Part shown: positions 55,154 to 64,000 of the stretch, one piece after another | Layout of the letters: every line of letters begins with the position of its first letter | Position numbering within the stretch: the stretch's first letter is position 1 | Source: Macrolepiota albuminosa | Taxonomy: Eukaryota > Basidiomycota > Agaricomycetes > Agaricales > Agaricaceae | Direction of reading: 5' to 3' | DNA: 64,000 nucleotides | NCBI GenBank assembly: GCA_027475525.1 | Contig: JAMWFC010000012.1 | Coordinates: 591,831 to 655,830 of the forward strand | Position numbers and translations under genes: made by a program | Notes under the pieces: generated by a model | The model's input: only the letters and a program-made list of their open reading frames with translations | Databases searched by the model: none | Told to the model about the DNA's origin: nothing

Positions 55154-58100
55154 ATGGACAACATGCCCGTGGACCTGAGTGAACAGCAGCAGCAGCAGCT
55201 ACAGCAGCAACAGTTTGAGAGTACGCCATCGGTCTTACCGTCGGCTGAAGGGGGGGGGGCAGATGGCTCCCCCGCTTGCCCAAAATGCGCCCCAGTGGGG
55301 ACAATCGCAACAAGCTGTGGGCTTCCCACAGCAGCAGCAACCACTAGCGGCGGGCTACCTGCCGCAGCAGCCGGTGATCAGTGGCTATCCGCCACTTCAA
55401 ACCATGCAGGGCAACTTCATGCCCCAGAACGCACCTGTGGGCGGCTATCAGCCCCAACAACCAGTACAGGGCGCTTATGCGCCACATCACACTGAGGGCC
55501 AATTCCAGCAACAGGCCTATGGGGGGCTAGTCAGCCCCCAAGCAGCGTCAGCATGGAGGCAGCTTGCCCCCGTACCGGCAACAGGGCAACTGGGGACACA
55601 TCCTTTTCCCCAGTTTACCGCCCCGGCGCACTACCCTGGGATGGGTGGTGTGCCCGTAATGATGCCGTACCCCCCGGCTTGGATGGGGGCTTGGGGCGCA
55701 ATGCCCCAGTACAGCGACTCGCATGAGTCACAAGCCAAGGGAGGCCGGTTGATTTCCCTGTCGACCACAGCACCAATTGACAATCTAGAGGGACGCAAAG
55801 CATCCCTCGTGCAGGCCACCGCGGCCAGATTTCCCTGTCGACCACAGCACCAATTGACAATCTAGAGGGACGCAAAGCATCCCTCGTGCAGGCCACCGCG
55901 GCCATTGAAAGTACAGAAACTTTTAATACAGAACAGAGCATCAGTTCATCGGCTGATGCGCTGACGGAGAGCTTGGCCAAGCTCTCCTTGCTACAGCGGC
56001 TGGAAATGCCGCACCAATCCGAGCCCAGCTTGGAAGAAGAGTCGCGTCCTCGACATGACAAAGGAAAAGCACGGGCTGTCGAGCCCACTCACAACCAGGA
56101 CTTAGTCCTGGCTACCCTTCTCCAACGTCTGGGAGATAACGGGTACGATGTACTCGCAGAGTCATCATTCCTCCGCGATGCGGAGGCAGTCGTCCTCATC
56201 TGCCGGATAATGGACGACATGGATCATATGCGCGCTCAGCACAAAACGGATCTCCTTGCCCTATTGGCCGCTTGTAAGCGGCAGACTACACCCCCGAGTC
56301 GGGACACCGACTCCAGCAAAAGGGCGCGTCGGCAAGGAGTGGAGGACGCGCCCTCCCGCTTGATTAAGTCGAGCATTGCTGCCCCCGGCCGGGAGGCCGG
56401 CCTAGGACGGGACATCCTTCCCTATGAAGATGTCCCTGCTCTAGCCACCCCCCGGCTTATCCAGCGCCTCGCCAGTGGCGCATCTGAGGTCGCGTCTTCA
56501 CGACCAGTATCCGTGGTTTCCACCATGTACTCTGAGGAGCAGAGTTCCAGGGGCGTGAGCACACGCCCCACCAAGGCTAAGGCCTCACTACCCTGAAAGG
56601 ATTGTCGGGGTAAGCAACCGGAAGGGCACGCCTACGTCAACGTGCACTTCCCCGAGAATGCCCCGAAAGGGGCCCTAGGGGCTAACATCCCCTTTTTACC
56701 CGCTATACTGGTAGAGGGCCTACCAGCCCGACTCTCGCGGTGTGTGTGGGCAATGGACCCACGGTCTGAGAAGTCAGAGCCGGAGAGGCTGCCATCCCCG
56801 CCCTCCGACGACGATTGGTATGAGGAGCCTGAAGAGGCTCGTATGGAATCCCCTGTGCCGCACAAGACGGCAGCACAACATATGGCGTGCAAACGGCGCA
56901 ACAGCAATCAACGGGCCAAGATGGAACGTCGGGTGCAGGATAGCGCCAAGCAAGGAGCTGCCCTCCTCGAGGACCAAACCAGGCGCATCCCTGATGCACT
57001 CGGTGTTGTGATCTATCAAGATCACACTATTGAGCGCCAAAACTCATTCTTTGGCGCGGGGTTAGCTCCCCAATTCTATTGGTCACCAATGACCAATACC
57101 ATCTTTGTCGGGCAAGAAGCCCGCACAGCCAGGTCCTTCGAGGACGATAAACAGGGCAACGCCGCGGCGACGCCCCACAACAGTAAGGTGTACCAAGTGG
57201 CACCTCGCAGGTTTCCCCGCAGTCCTCGAGAAGTCTGCAGACTTCATGCACTGGTTAACAACCAGTTTACGCCGCTTCGTCAGCGTCAGTTGGGCTACCT
57301 CTTGCTCAACGAATTCAAGTGGGTGGCGCTCAACTGCCACCCTACGGCCCGAGACAGAGCTATGTCTCATTTACTCGACGAGGTTGAGTATAGGACTATC
57401 GCGGTACCCTTCGCGAGTCCAGAGGAGCGGGAGAATGTCCCGCAAATGATTGTGCCGTCGCAGCTCTATCGCCGCAAAGAGGGAGGGAAAATTGCCTTCG
57501 TCGGCCTTACCCCCCCTGATCCAAAGCAACCATTTGCTTTGGACTACCTGGGCTCATACGCCCTCCTCTATGGACGTCCTGGGACGTCCAACGTGTGGAC
57601 CGGTCTGGCCATGGACCGAGCCATGCGCATTCATTGGCGCAGCCTCTTTGGGTTTGCGCTTGTACGTGCCCTCAGCGCCAGCCGCCCCTCCAAGGCCACG
57701 GTACACAAGTACCTGGCCTACATCTTCGCCAGGCCAGGCCTCTACAAAGAGGCCGTGGCTGAGTACGAGGCGGCCACGGGGCAAGTCTTTGAGCCCCTCC
57801 ACGCCGACGACCCTACCTTCGAGGTTCAGGCTGTGAACATCCCGGAAGCGTCAGCTTCCGTGTTCACCACTTCGGACGTGTTACGCGTCCTTCTTCACAA
57901 TCAAATTCTGGTCAGCTGGGCTGACCACGCATATACTTATGGGGTCACCTACTTGGCCCATCTATTCTTCAGCAACAGCCGGCTCTACAACGAGGCGGCT
58001 GCTATCGACAACGAGAGGCTACAACGCCTCGACCACTACGGTACACCCCAGTCCATCCCTCAGTGGGATGGGTGGCGCGAGGCCACCATTGGCAATCGCC

Positions 58101-58471
58101 AACGCCTGATGCTCCAGCAGCAGGACAGTCGTCGTGCATACAACAACGCGCTCGCCAAGGGGATGTACCTCTTCATCGGGCAAGACATTCATGCCCGCAA
58201 AATCTGGACGCGCCAGTACCCGTCCGACACCGGGGATCTGCCTGATCCCCAACCACCTGTCCCGGGGTCGACCATCGACCCCAATCTCACACTGTCCCCC
58301 CTCCGGGACTATGATGATTCCCTGCCAGTAGCAGGGCCTTCGGGTACTTTCTACGTGCCCGCACCCGAGGATGAACTCCTCGACTACGACATGGATGACG
58401 CGACTGCCGATCCATTCCGGGAGCCTGGAGACTCTCCCATTGCCCCCGTCCCTGACTTACCGACGGCATGA
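55154..58471 (+). pseudogene. Accessory ORF of element D after pol (about 1,070 codons, unknown function)
   Basis: ATG 55154 lies about 100 nt after the pol stop. It begins M-D-N-M-P-V-D-L-S with a Gln run, then a Gln/Pro/Gly/Tyr-rich, prion-like segment (55260-55640), a Leu-rich helical middle (55890-56280), a charged linker, and a compact C-terminal region (about 57000-58080) with Y-L-G-S-Y-A-L-L-Y-G-R-P, D-V-L-R-V-L-L-H-N and W-A-D-H-A-Y-T-Y-G. Lesions: a one-base shift in the G-run near 55250, a 77-bp duplication (55751-55904; collapsing it restores the frame), and one TGA at 56594-56596. Element A1 carries the same ORF at the same place, so it belongs to the element. It has no Gag, enzyme, signal-peptide or clear membrane signature. 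Confidence 0.75.
55751..55904. repeat. 77-bp direct duplication 9 (55751-55827 / 55828-55904)
   Basis: Identical copies, period 77, inside the accessory ORF of D; shifts the frame. Confidence 0.95.
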
Positions 58472-58514
58472 CCGTCGTATTATCTCAAGACCGTAGCTCG
58501 GTCTGATTGGGGGG

Positions 58515-58828
58515 TGTGTAGCGTAGTCCGCTATGTGGCGTTGGCCACATAGCTTTACTTACTGTATTAGATATTATATTATATTTATTATAATAAATAT
58601 AATATATTAATTACTTTACTATATATACGTACATATGTGCTGCTTATTAAGCAGCTTATTTTGTGTTTATACTACATAGTCAATAGACCGGACTGGTCTG
58701 ATTCTGTGCAGTGTGAACCTAAGCTCTCACAATCCCTGTAACTTCGTTACACATAGTCAATAGACCGGACTGGTCTGATTCTGTGCAGTGTGAACCTAAG
58801 CTCTCACAATCCCTGTAACTTCGTTACA
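58515..58828 (+). repeat. 3' LTR of element D (with duplicated end)
   Basis: Begins TGTGTAGCGTAG right after the polypurine tract TTGGGGGG. One LTR length ends at CGTTACA 58751; a second copy of the last 77 bp ends at 58828. Similar to 47472-47705, with differences in the AT-rich core. Confidence 0.85.
58674..58827. repeat. 77-bp direct duplication 10 (58674-58750 / 58751-58827)
   Basis: Identical copies, period 77, at the end of the D 3' LTR, directly at the junction with element E. Confidence 0.95.
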
Positions 58829-59316
58829 CGTGGGCAGCGCAGCAAGTGATACTTGTATTGCTTGCTCTCATCTATGAGATTAATCTCCTGGTTCACTTCC
58901 CGCCAGGGCGGGAGCTCCTCCTTGGTCTCATTGGCCATATCAGCAAATTCCTCTTGCCATTGCTGACACAACCGAGGTATCTCTTCCTCACAAAGGCTTG
59001 TCGTCTTCTGTTTCCCCTTCAGACGTACTGGGGGAAGTACCTCCACTGTTTCCGATGGTGGCCGAGGCTGTGGTGCATATTGCTTGTGCATTGCAAGCAC
59101 CCAATTAACACTGTCATCGGATATATGCAGTCTCAGTGGTGGATCCACTACCGCTGCCTTACAAGCCACAAGGCTTATCCCTTCACATACGAGTGAATAT
59201 GCTATGGACACTTTGTCCAAAGCTGGCTGGCAATACGCTGTTGTGACGGTCATCTGTTGCTGGTGTGCATTTTGCGCACATGTGGCTGCCACCAGTTCAT
59301 TCCATTCCTGCAGCAT
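58829..59316 (-). pseudogene. pol: RT N-terminus of element E
   Basis: Open from 59316 to the left border. Aligns with D 51513-52005 (L-V-A-A-T-C-A-Q-N-A-H-Q, E-E-L-P-P-W-R-E-V-N). The frame runs into the D LTR after the C-P-R residues. The connector 59317-59679 aligns with D 51150-51510 but contains stops. Confidence 0.8.
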
Positions 59317-59679
59317 TTGTAGGTCATATGCCCAGTCGTAGTCAGGAAGGGGAGCTGGTTGCTCTTATAAGGACCGTGTGTCCTCACAGTATGAGGCTTT
59401 TGCCTCTCGATTGCTGTCCCTCAAGTCATCCAACTTGACTTGAGAGGACATAGGTGGACATATATCCACTGATTTCTCAGGCTTCTTCACTTTTTGCTGC
59501 CGTCTGTCAGGAGGCTTTGCGCCTCAAACAGCACGAGCAAGTATTCGCTCGTCTCCCATCTTGGAGGCTTGATATTCCTCCTCGCTCATCATTACCACAT
59601 TGTGGTCTGAGCTCAGCCCAGGCATAGCCTGTACTTCCTCATCCACATCCTCCACTGCTGGCACTTTGCGCCAACCGAG

Positions 59680-60312
59680 TCATGGAGAGTCCTTGCGCTT
59701 CTTCATAGTGCAGTGACATCGCAGGCGATTATCAGTGTCGTCTGCAGTAGCCTGTTTGGCTAGGATTACTTTCCCATTTACTAGCACCTGACAGTGCTCA
59801 AAGTCTAGCATGACTTTGTTATGCCGCATGAATAGTGTTTCCAGTATCATATCATAGCAATCAAAGTTTGCTACATCCATGTATTTCTGGCTATGTGAGC
59901 CCAGTGTCTGGACAGTTACATTCGTCCCATACTGCACCATAGCATGGCTCCCTACCATGCCCAACTGCAATGCCAACGGCATATCTAACTCCTGTATGGA
60001 GATTCTGTACATGTGAGCGGACTGGGGCATTATACTGGAAGTAGTACTCCCGGAGTCCCATAACGTCCAAGCTTTGTGGCCATTCACCTCCACATACGAG
60101 ATCAGGCACTCCTTATCTGCCCGCTTCAATGTAGGGCACTGCAAAGTGCCCTCTGCTCGACAAAGAGTCACCTTCTTTATCCGAACCATGTTATTCTTGT
60201 TATGATCGTTTGAGGATGGCCAATCCGTCATTGCCGCTAGGCATTCCGAGTTGCTGTCGCGACTGTAGTACTCGTTGTCATAGACGTCGTCGTATACGTT
60301 GACTATAACCAA
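59680..60312 (-). pseudogene. pol: Protease region of element E
   Basis: Aligns over its whole length with D 50520-51148, including W-D-S-G-S-T-T near 60050 and the same C-terminal K-R-K-D-S-P followed by a stop. Its N-terminus (V-N-V-Y-D-D-V-Y-D-N-E-Y-Y-S) is interrupted upstream by the mitochondrial insert. Confidence 0.85.
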
Positions 60313-60770
60313 AGGCCTGAGTAGAAGGAGAAGGCCGAAGGCCTTATGTCTGTAGTACGTAGTAGGTTCTACTCCACTTACATTTATGTAAGGAAGGCGG
60401 ACCTAAGTCAGAAATTCAAAGCCCACAGCCAAAAAGAATTTCTGTAAAAGAGCAACGAGTAGATGGTAGTTATTTTGGAGCAATTTATCCAAAATTAAGG
60501 TGTACTCTAATGGGTTTCGAAAGAAATTATCAAATCAAAATCCCTTCTAACCAATTAAATAAAAAATTATTTTTTACAAAATCTGAAACTAAAATAAATC
60601 CTTGGTTTTTAACAGGGTTTGTGGATGGTGAAGGTTGTTTTTCTATTAAAATACAGCATAATGCTAAATTAAAAACTAAATGGAGAGTTAGACCTGTTTT
60701 TTCTATTACTTTACATGTCAAAGATGTATCTTTATTAGAATCAATAAAAAATAACTTAGGCCCTTGCCCC
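60310..60770 (+). other. Nuclear mitochondrial DNA insert with LAGLIDADG homing endonuclease fragment
   Basis: An AT-rich island of about 460 bp inside an otherwise GC-balanced retrotransposon. The plus strand is open from 60366 to the right border: K-E-Q-R-V-D-G-S-Y-F-G, R-C-T-L-M-G-F-E-R-N-Y-Q-I-K-I-P-S, then N-P-W-F-L-T-G-F-V-D-G-E-G-C-F-S (about 60600-60645), the LAGLIDADG motif 1 type, and R-P-V-F-S-I-T-L. This order is typical of endonucleases encoded in group I introns of fungal mitochondrial genes. A short GC-rich hairpin AAGGCCGAAGGCCTT (about 60331-60345), common in fungal mtDNA, is at the left. Only the first half of the endonuclease is present. The retrotransposon resumes on both sides with its GAGGAGTAC...ACAGTCAAC-type sequence interrupted. 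Confidence 0.85.
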
Positions 60771-63505
60771 CCAGACCGGCGGTACTCCTCCCCCTTCATG
60801 ACCACACTCTCAGGCTCAGCGCCCAAAGCCTCCTCTGGGGGCTCTTGGTCGTTTGTGGGGTGCTCAGCCTCAGATTCAGCTGAAACATCTTCATCACTCC
60901 CACTCGCAGCTGCAGTATGTGCGGCTCAAAGATGGGCATGGGGTGTATACCCCTTTCTCGGGGCTTCTGTTTTTGCGGGGCAGTTGGTAGCGTAGTGGCC
61001 TGGCTGGCCACATGCAAAACAGGTCCCTGTCTGACCAGGTAGGTTGGCTGGCTTGAACTCTGGCCTTGGTTTAGGACGTTCTCTGTCTGGCGTCCGCTCC
61101 AGTTGTGGGCAGGGTCGCCCTTGATTTGCCGCAGGCATTCTGCATACCACAAACTGTGTGTTGTGGTCACGATCCATGTCGGCCTTCTTGGCCAAGAAGG
61201 TCCCCACATGCTGACCCCGTGAGGATGCCCCAGCAGGCGGCAATCGCCTGCTTCCCCCTTTATGGCCACTATGATGCTCATAGTGGTTAGCAGTCTTAAG
61301 AGACTGCTCATACCTAATAGCATATGCCACAAACTCTTCCACATCGTTGACCTCTGAGGACAGTCTGTCCTCACGTATCAGATAGCAGCGCATGTCTGCT
61401 GGAATACCATCCAAGAATGTTTTGAGCATCATATACCCATCTGGGTATACTGCCATATTCTGGGCATGGTCGTTAAGGGTATCATAGAACCCTTGTACTC
61501 CCAACTTCTTGGTGTACCTGGTGGACTGGAAGTCCCGCCTTGCATTCTGTAGCATTGAGGGGTGCACAAATTGATCATACAGTCCTGTGAGGACTCCTTT
61601 GAATGTCCACTCATACTGGACCTGGTTGACATGCAATACTGCACATCAAAACCACCCCATAGCCTCTCCGGCCAAGAATTTGGGTAGAACAAAGATTTGT
61701 TCTTGTTTCATACAGTCACCGCCATATAAGCACATTGCAAGGTGGGTGCATACATCCATCGCCCAGTCCTCCAAGTCACTGAACTTGGACGTGCCTGTGT
61801 AGGTGCAAATGTGCCTACTGTCCGCTTTACGCAGCTTCACCCCATTGAGTAACTGCAAGGTTACCCCTAGAGCATCATCAACTACTCAATGCAGGCAATT
61901 GTGCATGGCCTCACTGATGCATCTGAATGGCCTCCCACTGGCCCAGAGATCTAGTCGCTAAGTCCGTGGCTTGGAGAAGTGACTTCCCTCATCTACTCTG
62001 CGGCGGGCGTCCCGAGCCCCCTTGACTGTGGGCATAATTGCCCTCGTCTCGGAGAGTCGGCCTAGGGCAATCATCCTGGCCACTAACAGGGGCATCACGT
62101 CTGGTGGCACCATCTCAATTGAGGAAGTCTCCTTGATCATGATCGTTGTGCCACCCAGGTTCTGGAGAAGCTTGATTCTCCTGGCCCTGCATGATGAATT
62201 GACGACACATCTCGTCAATGGGCTTCGTGCCCTCAAATATGATGCCCTGATTGTTGATAAGGGACTGTCTCTTAGCTCTGAGGTCGCCATTGCACATACG
62301 CTGATACGCGACTCTGTTGCTCAATGTTTCCACCATTGGCACGCATGGCATCACAGATGCCTTGCTCTCCACCTTGAACGCAGTACTAGCACGTGTCCAT
62401 CTGGGCCTGACATTTCTGTCCTAGGGTCTTGGTTACGCAAATGTGGGGGCTCCTCATGCTACCCTTGTCCTGCTGGAGTATAAAAGGTACTCACTGGCTT
62501 TACCTCGGGCATTTCCTGCGCCCATGCTAGTGCTTCTACTAGCTCAACTCCAACATCTTGATTATGATGTGCCGAGCATTCCTTGGACGTGTGGCTCTAG
62601 GGGGTTGACACCCCAGATTGCCTTGTGGCCTTCTGCTGCAAATACATCTGCAGTTCCATTGTGAGCACTCTCACCATCAAATCAGTATATTTAGTACTGA
62701 ATACATTGGGCACTTCGTGCCCTTGTCGCCTAAGTGCTACTATATGCACTGAAGCATAGCACTCGATTCGTGCTTGGGTGGTGTATTTCATTACCTCTGG
62801 GTGTAAATCCCAGAACACCCGCAAGTGCATGGTGTATGCAGTTTTCAACCGCTGCTCCTCTACTCCAGTGTCATCGTTGCTGGACAACTCAACCACCTCC
62901 TCCAGGAGCTCTGCACCCTCTGGGGCTTTCTCCATAGCTGGCGTGCACAGAAAACAATTTTCTGCACGGGCTACCTCAGGGTTTGCAGCCTCCTCTGGTA
63001 CCTCCTCTATGCAGGCTTCCGCTATCCTGGTGGGCATTGAGCCCACTGTGGTTCATCTGGCCCCGCTACTCCGGCTCAGAGGAATAGGTCCCCCAGTTTG
63101 TGCCGACGACTCAGTGTCTACTGAGGTGCCCTGGGCACCTGTTGACTGCCGACCTTCATCAGAGGGCTCTTTGGAGGCTAACCGGCTAGACCATCGCAGT
63201 CCTCCTGGCAGCTGCATAACTGGGGGAGTTAATCCCCCTGGCATCCTGTCCTGTGGCCATGGCTGGCCATCATGTTGTGAGCTCTCAGCTCTCCGGGCCT
63301 CACTTTCATTCCCGGACAGGTTGGTGCTCCGACCTCGGTCTCGAGCTTTGGGTCTTGACTGACCCCTATTGGGTGCTGACGCATTCTGAATGTCTGCTGG
63401 ATCTCCCTGTACATCGTGGGCATTCCGCCCACCGTCAGTGGGAGCTGCAGGTATGGGATTACTCATTGATCCCCTGTTTGAAATTTGCATGGTGTGGCTG
63501 TGCAA
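60771..63505 (-). pseudogene. gag: gag of element E
   Basis: Starts at an ATG near 63490 (M-Q-I-S-N-R-G-S-M-S-N-P, same start as D) and aligns with D gag throughout. The Gag core is open over 60926-61636 plus 61646-61858. The CCHC knuckle (C-F-A-C-G-Q-P-G-H-Y-A-T-N-C) lies near 60980-61022, followed by H-A-H-L and TGA at the same place as in D. Other stops lie near 63053, 62597, 61980 and 61890. Beyond the TGA, the pol-side linker continues to the mitochondrial insert at about 60770. Confidence 0.85.
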
Positions 63506-63597
63506 GAAGCTCGAGAAGCTGATAGAGTTCTGTCAACAAACTCAGCAACTGACGTCGAATGCTAGGCAATAGATCCTAGCTGGCAGATTCAAAAAAA

Positions 63598-63910
63598 TGT
63601 AACAGAGTTACGGGTTTTGAGAGAGCTTAAGTCACACAGAACAGAATCAGACCAGACTGGTCTATTTACTATGTAGTGTATAACAAAAATAAGCTGCTTA
63701 ATAAGCAGCAGGTAGCTAGGTATTTATAATTATATAACTATTATTATATTATAATAAATATAATATAATGTTCAACAATAAGCAGCAGGTAGCTAGGTAT
63801 TTATAATTATATAACTATTATTATATTATAATAAATATAATATAATGTTCAACGACTAAACTAAGTAAAAGCTCTATGTGGCCAACGCCACATAGCAGCT
63901 ACGCTACACA
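63598..63910 (-). repeat. 5' LTR of element E
   Basis: On the minus strand it begins TGTGTAGCGTAG at 63910 and ends GTTACA at 63598, the same ends as D. It contains a 77-bp duplication; without it the LTR is about 236 bp, the D length. Confidence 0.88.
63700..63853. repeat. 77-bp direct duplication 11 (63700-63776 / 63777-63853)
   Basis: Identical copies, period 77, in the AT-rich core of the E LTR. Confidence 0.95.
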
Positions 63911-64000
63911 AGTAGAGCCAGAAAAAACATACTAATTGTTGCTGAAAATGTGTGCATTGACAGCCAGGATGCTGGCATGCCTCCCTGGGTGGGAGATCCA
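63911..64000. other. Flank of element E
   Basis: Ninety bases to the window end; nothing recognised. Starts AGTAG, which would be one side of the E target duplication. Confidence 0.4.

Larger units (their letters stand above)
47472..58828 (+). mobile_element. Gypsy element D (chromovirus-like) with accessory ORF
   Basis: 5' LTR 47472-47705, gag-pro-pol 47813-55051, accessory ORF 55154-58471, polypurine tract 58507-58514 and 3' LTR 58515-58828 (with a 77-bp duplication). The interior is nearly intact: all internal stops are TGA. The flanks do not form a target duplication (left flank is B2 gag, right flank is E pol), and the right junction coincides with a 77-bp duplication, so the right-hand join may be an assembly error or a recombination. 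Confidence 0.9.
58829..63910 (-). mobile_element. Element E: 5' portion of a D-family Gypsy, with mitochondrial DNA insert
   Basis: Minus-strand order: 5' LTR 63910-63598, gag 63505-60950, mitochondrial insert about 60770-60310, protease 60312-59680, start of RT 59316-58829, then an abrupt stop next to the D LTR. It aligns with D from 47472 to about 52005. The rest of pol and the accessory ORF are missing. Confidence 0.87.

Noticed and set aside
5903..63853. Reading the 77-bp duplications as satellites or a CRISPR-like array
   Set aside because: Each is a simple two-copy duplication of a different local sequence; there is no common repeat and no spacer structure.

Overview
The window is almost entirely nested and decaying transposable elements from a basidiomycete (probably Agaricomycete) nuclear genome. 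The assignment rests on several points: Ty3/Gypsy chromovirus-like elements of basidiomycete type, including a pol with an F-I-D-D reverse transcriptase motif; a multi-exon, multi-pass membrane gene of the fungal DUF6534 type with introns of about 45 nt; a remnant of a host family I remember only from Agaricomycetes; and a nuclear copy of a fungal mitochondrial LAGLIDADG intron ORF. I see no tRNA, rRNA or CRISPR.

Layout. 1-2992: old, CpG-poor Gypsy pol (family A). 4184-5031: short DNA transposon with perfect 21-bp terminal inverted repeats. 5173-5886: broken host gene cut by an LTR. 5887-~31606: old minus-strand Gypsy element (A1, related to D) split by two younger insertions with short target duplications: Gypsy B (8210-17232, 742-bp LTRs) and Gypsy C (17319-30713, 1043-bp LTRs). 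34264-35645: Copia-type LTR plus gag only. 36238-37484: DUF6534-like host gene. 37991-38411: stray retropepsin. 39690-42462: LINE with RNase H. 44067-47471: minus-strand, internally deleted copy of B (B2). 47472-58828: nearly complete Gypsy D with a large extra ORF after pol. 58829-63910: 5' part of a D relative (E) on the minus strand, carrying a mitochondrial DNA insert.

How the coding parts fit. B, C and D couple gag and pol differently: B by a -1 frame overlap, C by an AUGA stop/start overlap, D in one frame interrupted by UGA codons. All three carry unexpected information 3' of pol: D and A1 a long sense-strand accessory ORF, C two antisense genes with their own TATA boxes, B a small antisense ORF. 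B has the hallmark of Tf1/sushi-type self-priming: the 13 nt just after the 5' LTR are the exact reverse complement of 13 nt at the predicted transcript start. B also encodes two retropepsin domains in tandem.

Data caution. Eleven direct duplications with a period of exactly 77 bp occur in unrelated sequences. They look like unmerged k-mer overlaps from assembly, not biology. Because 77 is not a multiple of three they break gag and pol of B, gag of C, the Copia gag and the D accessory ORF artificially. Independently, nearly all other stops in B, C and D are TGA, mostly explicable as CGA to TGA at CpG, and the LINE has lost its catalytic aspartates by CpG to CpA changes.
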